Assembly (NCBI GenBank): GCA_039583875.1
Contig: CM077163.1
Coordinates: forward strand, 230,322,646 to 230,386,645
Direction: 5' to 3'
Source of the DNA: Platanthera guangdongensis
Taxonomy: Eukaryota; Streptophyta; Magnoliopsida; Asparagales; Orchidaceae
DNA: 64,000 nt
In this document: piece after piece, positions 34,230-44,438 of the stretch
Position numbering within the stretch: position 1 is the first letter of the stretch
Layout: every line of letters begins with the position of its first letter
Translations under genes and position numbers: made by a program
Notes under the pieces: model-generated
What the model was told of the DNA's origin: nothing
Databases searched by the model: none
Seen by the model: the letters and a program-made list of their open reading frames with translations, nothing else

Positions 34230-37200
34230 TCGTCAATGTACAACAACACCAAGACTTGAAGCTCCCCTTTCTTCTTTTAAATAGGCCTGAATCGGAAATC
34301 AGAAGCAAAGTATCCGTAGAATTGGAGGTATTCTACGATCTTTCTGTACTATGCCCAGGGTGCCTGTTTCAAGCCATAGAGGACCTTCTTGAGCTTGCAG
34401 GAATGCCTTGGATGATCTTTAGAAATATAACCAGGTGGCTGAACCATGAAGATATCCTTGTCAATCTCCCCGTAAAGAAATATATTCTTCACGTCGAGCT
34501 GTAGAATCTTCCAACCTCGGTAAGCCTCCAAGGTAAACACCACCCGAACTAAAGTCATCTTGGTCAGGACTGAACGTCTCCTCATAGTATTATCCGTACT
34601 ACTAAGAGAAGCCATGAGATACAAGTCGAGCCTTATACCGCTCAAAACTACTATATGTCTTTTTCTTGAGCTTATACAGCTACTTGGAAGTAACGAGAGT
34701 TATATCATCAACCTTGGGCACAAAATCACAAGTTTTATTATTCCTGAGGGCGGACATCTCCTCATCCATGACATCTTCACACTCCTTTACTCCAATGACA
34801 TTCTCATAGCATGATGACTCCGACTCGTCAAGAGGGCCTACAAAGAAACATGATACGAAACTCACCATGTTGTCATCTTTGTACCGAGCTACCGGTATAA
34901 TGGTTCACTTAGACCTCCGCAAGGCCTGACCATGATCTACCACTTCAGCCGCCCCTTCTGTATCAGCTCTCCTACTGTGCACACTAGAAGCATTGCTCCC
35001 CCTGCTTCCAAAATTAGAAGTACATGCCCCTGAGCTTGACATAACTGGAGCTCCTAGAGTCACATGCAGCTCCACTAGAAGATCACCAGCAGCTTCTTCT
35101 CGCCTTCTGTCCACCCTGCTCTCCTGTAGTTCTACAAAGGAACTACCCTGGAACGATGTTAGCTTATCGAATACCACATCCCTTGTGACTACAAATTTCC
35201 CTATCCAGGGTCCATGCACTTTCAACTCTTCTTCTCGTCGTAGCTAATGAAGACAAGCTTCTTTGTCTTCACATCCAGCTTAGTTCTAAGAGCATCTGGA
35301 ACGTGCACGTATCAAATGGATTCAAACACCTGAAGGTGTGCTATGATGGGCTTCTCCTTGAACATGAGCTCATGTGGAGACTTCATATTATTGGGACTTA
35401 AGGGCATTCAGTTAATGACATAAGCTTTGCATGTCATTCCCTCTGCCCAAAAAGCCCTGAGAATGCCTTTGGCATGAAGCCAGATTTTACAGATCTCAAC
35501 CAGGTGATGGATCTTCCTCTTCACCACCTAATTCTGTTGTGCAGTGTGAGCACATGTCAGCTCCCTCTTGATCACGTGCTTCCTGTAGAAATTAGCAAAC
35601 CAATGAGAAGTAAATTCTCCCTCGTTGTCCGACCTCAGCTTCTTAACTCGCGGTCTTAACACGCCTTCAACGAGTTCTTTAAACTCCGCTAACTTTTGGA
35701 AGACCTTTGACTTCTCCTTCATGAAATACACTCAGGTATATCTGGTAAAGTCATCAACCAATACCAACATATATCTGCTTCCTCCGAGACTGGGGGTGAC
35801 GGTTGGTCCCATCAGATCACTGTAGATGCACTCCAGCAGTACCTTGCACTTGGACAGAGACTTGTCATATGGGATGTGATGTGCCTTCCCATAATTACAC
35901 CCTTCACAGAAATAACCATCGTCCAGAGATGAAAGACTAGACAAACCTTTCCTCAGGCCTCTTGTCATCATAGATTTTAGCTTGTCCATCTGAACATGTA
36001 TCAGCCTCCTGTGCCAGATAATTGCATTATCATTAGCCCTCATATTCTCAACATAGGAACTTGTCGACAGAACGAACAAGTCCATTACCCATCTTCCGAC
36101 ATGAGTTACATCAGCCTTCACGGTTAACACGTTCCTGAGAAACTTCACTTTTGTTGGGCCAAACAGAACGTGATACCCAGTATCCACAATATTGATCACG
36201 GAGAACAGGTTCTTCTTCATCTCCGACACATGATACACACTCCTAAAAGTGAGTGACCTTTTAGCACTTCCTAAAGATATCATTCCTTCCTTCTCGACTA
36301 CATGAACAATATCATCAGTAATAATAATCGCGTCATTACCTGTATATGCTTGCATAGAAGTGAACTTTGACTCGTCTCTAGTAAGGTGATAACCACACCC
36401 GAGTCTACAATCCAGTCCTCCTGGAAATTGATGGAGGCCAAAGCACAGACAGACGCTACCGTCATGTCGGCCATGAAGTTATTCCCCCATCCTTCTTCCT
36501 TCTTGGATTCAGCTCCCCTTTCAGCAGCATGACCTGGATGAAGATTAACTTTGCAATCTTTCCCGAAATGACCAAGCTTGTTACACCTGTAGTACATGAG
36601 TCCTCCTTTCTTCCCTTTATCTTGTTTATCTGTCTTGCTCCTCTCCTGCTGTGATGAAGTTGAAGGACCATTTTCTGCAAATGACTTCTTCTTTTTATCC
36701 CATTTCTTCTTCTTTCTTGAATAGAGAACCTTATTATCTCTCCCTGAGATAATATATCCATTCATTTGTATTATCAGTCTCTCCTGAGACACCAGCAAGT
36801 TCTCTGGCTCTAACAAAGATGGCTGATTGGCTCAGCCCTGCACCAAAGTATTGAAGGACAAGTACTCCTTCTGCCGTCTATAGATGATATGTCTCTTCAG
36901 TTTTGCCTCTGAGATGGACTAATTTGGGTCAAGTGCTAAAATCTCATCATACAGGTTCTTCATCTTTAATAAGAAGGATGAAATTGACAGATCGTCTTGA
37001 GTTGTTTGCGTCAACTCATTTTCTAAGAACTATAGCCGGGCTATATTCTTCTTGTTGAACAACTCATCCAGGCCTGTCCAAATCTCTGCAACTGACTTAC
37101 ATCCAATGATGTGGTCAAAGAGCTCGGGTGATATCACCCGCTTGAGAGTGAACTCAGCATTTGCATCTGTTCTTCTCCAAGCTCTCACCTCATGAGAATT

Positions 37201-37440
37201 TCCTCCAGCAGCAATCACCTCTTGTTTATCGTCTCCACCGACAACCTCCTAGAGGTCTTCTCCAAGAAGATAACTCTCCATGCAGGACTTCCACTTGTTG
37301 TAGTTAGTCTGCGTTAGAAGCTCAATTCCAAGACCTCTTGTCTCCACGATCTGAAAATCTCGGTGTTGAGAAGAAGTGAAGGTACAAAAGCGCAAATGAT
37401 CGTGGGCTACATGCAACGTGAGACTAATCCATTCAACCAA
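34230..37440 (-). pseudogene. Copia C: gag, protease, integrase and 5' part of reverse transcriptase
   Basis: Minus-strand order from 37440 leftward. Gag has LGIELLTQTNYNKWKSCMES and FTLKRVISPELFDHIIGC. A zinc knuckle at about 36590-36550 reads YYRCNKLGHFGKDC, with Tyr in place of the first Cys. The protease (DWIVDSG) is shifted out of frame soon after. The pre-integrase zinc region and integrase core follow (SDLMGPTVTPSLGGSRYM, LRSDNEGEFTS). The reverse transcriptase has LQLDVKNIFLYGEIDKDIFM and LKKVLYGLKQAPWA, ending at VLLYIDD, where element II is inserted. Stops and shifts are numerous. The 5' LTR and primer site are absent beyond 37440, so the copy is also truncated at its 5' end. Closest relative in the window is copia B. 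Confidence 0.88.
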
Positions 37441-37689
37441 TCAATCGACACGAGAATAATCATAAGGGGGATTTCAAGGACATCAAGTGGGGGGGGGGGG
37501 GGGGGTGATTTCAAGGACATCATGTGAAATCAAGTCCCACACAAATGATTACCGTATGTACGTTGGACAGATTTGCTAACATTAAGAAAGAAAGAGGTAG
37601 AGAGGAGAGAGAACTAAGATAAGATAATTTGTTTGTGAAAGTGTTTTTTTAGAAGTAAATAAATCAATAATCGCATCCATGAAGCTCCA
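37441..37689. other. Spacer with a G-17 run framed by a short direct repeat
   Basis: GATTTCAAGGACATCA occurs on both sides of a run of 17 G (37489-37505). The rest is AT-rich and unassigned. Confidence 0.6.
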
Positions 37690-37911
37690 AGTTTTAGGCT
37701 CTATTCGTTTGGGCGTTGCTGCGCTTCGTTTTGGGCAAACGTTATCGGAAGGCGGGTAAATAAATGAACATCCGGCGGCGTTTGCTCCGTTTCCACCCGC
37801 CCGCCTTGAAAAACGTCCCAAAAGGTTCCGTTTGGAGCAGCCACCTTCCCCCTCCGTTTCGAACACTCCGTTTCCACCCGCTGGATCGACCCTAAACCCT
37901 AAACCCTAAAC
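37690..37911. mobile_element. MITE-like element, family M2, copy 2, ending in telomere-like repeats
   Basis: Shares GGCGGCGTTTGCTC, GGCGGGTAA and GTTTGGAGCA words with 19585-19815. Three CCCTAAA units stand at 37889-37909. No clear terminal inverted repeat is visible, so the limits are approximate. Confidence 0.45.
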
Positions 37912-38189
37912 AAATGAAGTCTTAGATTGCATAAATATTAATAGTACGAATATATTTTAAAAATTATCGTATGTAAATATTAATAAATCTAGAGAATGAT
38001 TATGCATGTGAAATTGTATTGGCCAGACCAACAAGATTATTATTTTAATCAGTCATATGATGGAGTCAAGAGAGTATGTTGATGTAAAGTGCACTAGTAA
38101 GTTAGTTTAATATTTACCTCTTTTTATCCTTATCCACTTTAATTTGAGAGAAAACATATGGAGAATAGGGCTCTCATTTGGCGGGTTTA
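37912..38189. other. AT-rich spacer
   Basis: Nothing recognisable. Confidence 0.4.
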
Positions 38190-38298
38190 GGCTCAGTTTG
38201 CCGACTTATTTTTATTGGTCAAGCAGTTACGAATTAAGATCTGATTTATGCGATCGCAAAAGTTTGACCGATGAAAATAAGTCCCTCCAAACGGAGTG
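38190..38298. mobile_element. Short MITE of about 109 bp
   Basis: Inverted ends of about 30 bases: GGCTCAGTTTGCCGACTTAT with TTTTATTGGTCAA at the left, and at the right the complement of CACTCCGTTTGGAGGGACTT with ATTTTCATCGGTCAA. No duplication was resolved. Confidence 0.55.
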
Positions 38299-38369
38299 AT
38301 TGCACCCACAATCTGATGATTGTGCAATGATCTTGTTATCCTGAGAATGACGCTCCTATTTGACAAAGG

Positions 38370-39300
38370 TGGCGTTTGGTTCAGCTGATTTGCTGCTGTG
38401 CGGCTAGAACGCACCGTAAATTTGTAAGAAAGCGTTGTTTGGTTTGACTTTTCTCAAACCCACGTTTATTTGTGGCCGCATTTTTCCTTATATCCCAAGA
38501 CGTCCGATTTTTTGCGTTGAAAAGCAGAAGCCGGTCCCAATCCCGCTTCCCCTTCCCTGTCGCACCATCCAATCTCCCGATTCTCCCGTCCGTTGCTCCT
38601 CTCGCCTCCCGTCCGCCGCTGCTCCAGCACCCCGATCTCCCGCCGTCAGCTGCTGCTCCAGCATCCCGATCTCCTTCGTCCGCTGCTGCTCCAGCATCCC
38701 GATCTCCTCCAGCATCCTCCAGCATCCCGATATGCTCCTCCAGCATCCTCCAGCATCCCGATATGCTCCTCCAGCATCCTCCAGCATCCCGATCTGCTCC
38801 TCCAGCATCCTCCAGCATCACGATCTTCTTCTTCTTCTTCCCGATCTCCTCGAGCATCCCGATCTCCTCCTCCAGCATCCTCCAGCATCCCGATCTTCTT
38901 CTTCTTCGCACAAATTTCCTTGCACAAATTTCCTCACACAAATTTCTTATCAGAAATTACTCGACAGAAATTTCTGTCGCAGAAATTTCTGAGCAGAAAT
39001 TTGAAGGCCAGTTTCTGAGAAGAATATTTGGAGCTTGAGCGCAATCCCACTTCATTTTGCACGCATCAGCGAAATGAAACATACCATAAGCAAACAAGAA
39101 AACAAATTGCATTTTGGCTCAAAACTCCGTTTTGTATCCAAACAACTTTTTGAAAACTCCGTTTTGTAAACTCTGTTTCACCCAAACAATTTTTTAAGAA
39201 AACTCTGTTTTTCATAATCAGCACTTTTTCTATCAGCAACTGTTCATCTGCAGCTTTCTATCAGCAACAGTCCAATCAAACAGAACAGAGCCAAAGTGGC
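38370..39300. mobile_element. Probable non-autonomous DNA transposon carrying a minisatellite
   Basis: The left edge (GGCGTTTGGTTCAGCTGATT) and the right edge in complement (GGCTCTGTTCTGTTTGATTG) are alike, as for decayed inverted termini. The interior holds a minisatellite (38625-38905) and, around 38925-39005, repeated AGAAATTTCT-type words. There is no transposase. Left and right flanks give no clear duplication, so the classification is weak. Confidence 0.4.
38625..38905. repeat. CTCCAGCATCC minisatellite
   Basis: Units of 15 and about 30 bases built from CTCCAGCATCC and CCGATCTCC/CCGATATGCTC, with TTC trinucleotide runs at 38825-38840 and 38896-38910. It keeps frames open on both strands. 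Confidence 0.9.
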
Positions 39301-40740
39301 TCTCCACAGACGTTTGGTTCACTTTGGCCTGTAAAGGCAGAGAACATCAAGTTTGGCCGATTGTTTTTGAATTAAAGAAGTATATATTTAATTATTTAAA
39401 AATAAGTAAAAAAACATATGATGATTTGCTTTGTACTTTTATAATTATTATTGCGGCTAACTCGAGGCTCTGGCAGACTGGTCTAAATTAAGCCGTCTTA
39501 GCTTTGAAGCGGTCGAGCATGCAAACAATCAATGTAAAATGAGACAACTGGCAGGACAATTTTTTAACTAAGAAAACCCCGAAAAGGGATGAAAAAGCAC
39601 ATGGTCCGATTGGTGCCGACCAAACTTCCACTATATTCTTTGTGTTGTTACAGTGCTTTGTAGAAAACTCGAGGGTAGCAGGCTCTGAGAATGACAAGTC
39701 ACCGCTCGCGGAGCTAAGTAATTTTTATAGTGCAAAGGGGAGTGTTGTGCTCTGGAGTCCTGGGTTGCTATTCGGAGGCTGGAGGGGCGCATTCTGAGCG
39801 TCTTCTGCTTTGCGGCTTGTCTCCTACTGTGCACAGGAAAGTCTGGAAAGGAGGGCTTGCTAATGACTGGAGGGCTTGATGTGCGCGGAGTGTGCTTGGT
39901 GCGATGCAAAGTGCACACAAGATGGAACGTGTGCATGGTGGAATGTGCGCAAGACGCATCATGCTCATTATGGAATGTGTGCATGGGAGTTCGAAAGAGA
40001 TCAAATATCTTCAAGAGATCTTTGAAGACGCTCAAACATCTTTAAAGTGTTTTTTGGAGGCACAAGTAGATCTTGTAAGGATTCCTTAAGGATTTCTCTA
40101 GTGCGTAGAAGGAGAAGAGGGAAGAGAAAAAGATCGATTGGAAGGAGGGCTCTGGGGTTCATTTATAGTTTTTTTGGGAATGTTATGGTGGTTGCGCGGT
40201 TATCCGCACATCATAACCGATTTATGTGATATACGCAGACCGATTTCTTATATTTTATGGCACATATTTTTAGAAGATTTACTATGCGCACACTCATTAT
40301 ATTATCTGAGTGGTTACGTCGAGGTGGTTATGCGGCGATCGGGTGGTGAAGATTTGGTGGCAGCCAAATGACTGATTGAAGGAGAGCCGGCCGGCAGCGA
40401 TGAAGGGGCCGGCCGACGACGGGACCCGTCCGGGCGCAACCACACGGTCGGCTGGGCGTGACACCACGCTTGGCCAGGAGGCCTTGCGGCCGCACGTTCG
40501 GAGTACACAGCCTACAGCTGGGGGAGCCAAGGGGCCGCGCAGCGGAGGCCGGCCTTTCGGCAGTCGGCTGGGTGGCAGGCCACGCGCTCGACCTCGCGGC
40601 CACATGTTGGGGCGCGGGGGCACAGGGCCATGTGGTCACGCGGGCAAAGGGCCGCGTGGCGGCCGGCCTGGTGGTCGGGTGCCCGCTCTGCGCCGCGTTG
40701 GGGGGTGGGGGGGGGGGGGGGGGGGGGGTACGCGGCTGCG
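39301..40740. other. Possible decayed LTR with a GC-rich block and long G run
   Basis: On the minus strand a TATA-like CTATAAATGAACCCC lies at about 40171-40157, followed by a purine/pyrimidine-biased leader-like stretch to about 39700. Upstream of it, 40376-40740 is GC-rich with GGCCGGC words and a G run (40700-40728, one T). This fits LTR promoter DNA but no ends or duplication were found. Open frames in the GC-rich part have no recognisable motif. Confidence 0.35.
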
Positions 40741-41843
40741 TCCCGGTTGGGCGGATGTAGGGATTCTGGTTATTCGCAGCACAAAATTCTTATAAATTAT
40801 GAGTGCACACATCATTTATCTGATTTTTTTTGCACATTACATACATATATAAAAATATTGTGTTATCAATTCTTTCAAAACTGGGCAAATAAAGATGGTC
40901 ATTAATCTCTTAAATATTTTTTAATACTCACAAGAATGTGAGTGACAGAGCACGTTAAGAAATTCTACTTTATATCCTGCAACATGTAAAATATGAGAGA
41001 AATAAAAAATATATAACAATATTATTAGAGTATTACTAGGAGCACATCTATTTTGAATACTAGCACATTATTGATATTGCCACATCACAAAATTTTATTT
41101 GCAACCCAATTTTTTATGAGCACATCGGCTTGATATTTTTTTAAAAAAATCTTTTAATAAGCAAAAAAAAAATCTTTTAATGATCATAATGCATTTATCC
41201 CAGCGTAACTGCGTAAGTGTGCATCTCAAGATGTGTAAATGTATGATTATTAGTTTCACATTTAACCTGCAACTTCTATTCATCAAAATTTGAATCTCTC
41301 TAACCAAGTAATGAAAAGGGGCATCCACAACGCTTTAATCTTGTTTTCCTTAAATTTGTCTTAACAAATTCTTTATCACGCTGATTTTCACGAGAAAACC
41401 CGCTTCTATCACAACTTAGCATTACCCTAGGTTTAGCACGTGCAGTGATTTTATCAGCCCTTAGGATTGTAACTACAAACCTTATTCTTCTCGCAACATT
41501 TTGGGCCCAAGCACAAACACAAGGTCTGGTGTGCTCATAAGACACGGGTCTTGGACTTAAAAATAAGTATTATTTTTATTTTGGGTGTGCTAATATCGTA
41601 AATAGGTGTACTTATGAAATTATAAAAATCATTAAAATATATTTATATTTCTGATCTTAACTCATGTAATGAAAAAGATATTATGCAACTTCATTTATTT
41701 TTGCACTTAATTGCTACTGTCTAATATTTTGGATCCAACTTATGCACTTAACCTTATTTTTTCTTGATTATTTTTGATCGATTTGCACATAGCGATATTC
41801 GGTTTGCACATTACAACACTCCAATTTTATCAGTCCAATTACA
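40741..41843. other. AT-rich unassigned DNA
   Basis: No gene. Words around TGCACA and AGCACAT recur between 40800 and 41130. No terminal repeats were found. Confidence 0.35.
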
Positions 41844-42021
41844 GCTCTGTTTGGCATGATGGTAGTGGTCGTAAACGCATGGATTAAAATGTCATTTGTT
41901 AAGAATCATCTAATAAATATCATCCGTTTGAACATAAAAGTGATTGAAGTTCATTAAGTGGGCGTTAACAAATGATAATTTAAGTGTTCATGACCGCCAC
42001 CACCATGCCAAACGGAGGAGC
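41844..42021. mobile_element. MITE of about 178 bp, family M3
   Basis: Inverted ends GCTCTGTTTGGCATGATGG and, in complement, GCTCCTCCGTTTGGCATGG extend for more than 30 bases with small gaps. A decayed relative is at about 19165-19275. No duplication was resolved. Confidence 0.6.
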
Positions 42022-44040
42022 CTACAACTTCTACAATTGATCAGCTAGAGTGTTGAAATAGTCAATGGGCCCCGGCCGCTTGATAAGGGAAGTATATAAT
42101 TTTATAAAAAACATCAAGGAGGTTGGGCATGGTTCCTACTAATGTTGCCAAATCAGGCCCAAGCCCAAAGGTAAATTGTGGGGCCTGCGAGCGCCCACTA
42201 GGGCTATGTTTTGATACCGCTGTTGCAATCACGAACATGATGGTTATCTGTTAATTTTTTCAATGCGAGATAACAAACTTTGCATTGCACTACCACTACC
42301 AATAGTACAACATTTAAAAAGGACAATGAAAACTATCAAGGCAAGACAAATTTTACGAGGTATTGAACAGTTACAAGAAAACAATACAAGAACTGGATAA
42401 CACTAGTCGCACACCGCTGCAACAGCCGCACTACATTGCTCCATGCCGCAAACCTTGCTGCTCCAGTTCGCCCAAGCGGCCATCTTCACTGCATTAACTC
42501 ACACAAGCTTCAGCTCTCACTAGCATCAACTCGTATAGTTCGCAAATCTCCCACTCACAGTCTTCAACTTCCACAGCCCGCTAGACTTACTTGCACCAAA
42601 GGAGTGGCACACCTAGGTTTACACTTGGCTTGTTGCTGCCTAAGTTCACAAACCGCCGAAGCCCTGCTGCCGACTTCAATCAAGATCAGTTGTCGCTGCC
42701 TGGATTCACAACCCTCCAGCCACCTCTACCATGATCACCTAACGCTACCTGGAATCACAGCCCGCTGGTACCTCTGCTTGACAACAACACAAAACCGCCG
42801 CCGGCCTCTTCCATAATCACAAACAACAGACCATTGTAACCCATGTTTGACAACATCTTGTCGGCGACCTCAATAGTCAGGCCGCAAAAATACTGCTGCT
42901 TGCGCTCCCTCTAAACTGCAGCTCGACAAGAGACCTACAACAGCTCGCCGGTGACCTCCAAAAACCAAACCGCAACTTGAACTTTTGCTTGACTTCTTAC
43001 ACATGAAGAGAGAAAGACACCCCCTATACCAAGATAACAACCCCTAGAATATCAAACACCAAACAACACATCGGATCCGATCAAAATGACAAACACCAGA
43101 TCCAACCAATCACTTTAATTCTCAACATTATCAACCTTCATGAACGTCCGGCCTCACCTAAATAACTTTATTCATTCTTATCTTCAAAACTAGTTTTATT
43201 TTCTTGGTGTCATGCCAAACACACATTCTATGATGACGGAGTTTTTGTCTAACCTCATTGGTGCAAAAAAAAGTCATGACTAACAGTAGTGCCATTTCAA
43301 ACTTCATTAAATAAAAATAATGGAATTGCACTCTTATCAAAAGATAAATGGAAATAAATAAATAAATAAAAACTCAGGAACATGCCAATTTCATGAATTT
43401 ACAATTCAAAGAAGATAATGAAGACAGATTCAATATTAAAAAAATCATAATGCACTATAATTTTAATCTTTTTCCAAATTTTCAAACAAAATTGAACTAA
43501 TTAAATTAAATTAAATATAGTTGATTGTTATGCAAACAAGAATGTTTTAAATTGGAAATTGATAAAGGCACCGCAATTTTGGCTAGACACCGCGATGTTA
43601 AAAGCACCGCACATTTTCACATATTGTTAAAGGAATTACACATTATTAATCGCACCGAAATTGAGATAAAGACACCACACTTAAAATTTGAATAAAAATA
43701 AATTGAATTACAACATAAATATCAACCAAATAGGCAAAACACTTGATATAAAAAGCCACAAAATATGTTGTCCAAATCGTTGTGATGTTCATGCTCCTAT
43801 AAAAATTAAGGGAAGCAATTCAAAATCAACGTTCAAATATAAAGATTGGAAAATGTAAGTAGCATAAATTAATTGTTTCTCACCAAAAAGGCAAAATACT
43901 TTATACAAAAAAAATAACTTGAAGTTTGTTCTCCAAATATTTGTAAATTTGTCCTCTAAACCATGGAAGATCAAAATTCAAAAGCAATGTTTTCTAACAT
44001 GCAACATCAACAATTAAAAAAGAACAATCAGTAAGAAGGA
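42022..44040. other. Unassigned DNA up to the Reina-type insertion
   Basis: Bases 42390-43000 are less AT-rich and repeat a loose CTGCCTGGATTCACAAC-like phrase three times. A 126-residue frame at 42436-42816 has no motif I recognise. From 43150 on the DNA is AT-rich; a CACCGCA word recurs near 43570-43680. AAGGA at 44036-44040 is the target-site duplication of the next element. Confidence 0.35.
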
Positions 44041-44355
44041 TGTTACGCCCCCGCTACGCTTTACGGGTCGCCACTATGTTCGGAGGAGCAAGGATGCGCT
44101 AAACAACGGGGCTGAACCTTCCGGTTCAGCCCCCAATCAGTGAACCGGCCGGCCAGGGGCTGAACCAGGCGGGTTCAGCCCCTTTGGGAAGGGTCGGCCG
44201 GCCCTTCCGAGCCCGGATATAAATATATCCGGGCAGCCCCCTTTTGGGGTTTATGCAGAGTATAATCAGGTAGCCTCCTTCCTCCTAACCCTAAATCCTC
44301 CCTTAATACCTAGATCTTCTCTCTTAGTTGCTCCTTTGTAGTTTCTCCCCTAACA
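44041..44355 (+). repeat. 5' LTR of the Reina-type element
   Basis: Begins TGTTACGCCC and ends CCCCTAACA. U3 contains two copies of the same hairpin (GGGGCTGAACC paired with GGTTCAGCCCC, at 44108-44133 and 44156-44182), a GGCCGGCC block at 44147-44154, a GGAAGGG...CCCTTCC palindrome (one mismatch here, perfect in the 3' LTR), and GCCCGGATA...TATCCGGGC at 44211-44234. The last has the TATA box (TATAAATA) at its centre. Confidence 0.95.
44218..44225 (+). promoter_or_regulatory. TATA box in a palindrome loop
   Basis: TATAAATA at the centre of the 9-bp-arm palindrome 44211-44234. It is the only TATA-like word in U3, so it is the likely core promoter. Confidence 0.7.
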
Positions 44356-44357
44356 TT

Positions 44358-44369
44358 TGGTATCAGAGC
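44358..44369 (+). promoter_or_regulatory. Primer-binding site, initiator tRNA-Met
   Basis: TGGTATCAGAGC begins two bases after the LTR end and is complementary to the 3' end of plant initiator methionine tRNA. Confidence 0.93.
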
Positions 44370-44438
44370 CTTCGTCCATGGTGACCACTCGCACTCAAGA
44401 GGAGTCCTCACGGATTGAAACCCTAGAGGAGAGCGTTG

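Noticed and set aside
37889..37911. Telomere or chromosome end
   Set aside because: Only three CCCTAAA units, internal and at the edge of a MITE-like sequence.
38381..39038. Overlapping 180-residue proteins on both strands
   Set aside because: A minisatellite with units of 15 or 30 bases keeps all frames open; no domain or start context is present.
40376..40795. 139-residue GC-rich protein
   Set aside because: Low-complexity Arg/Gly/Pro frames are open in several phases and end in a G run; nothing supports translation.
42436..42816. Possible host gene exon
   Set aside because: A single 126-residue frame without motif, splice evidence or neighbours; kept only as unassigned DNA.
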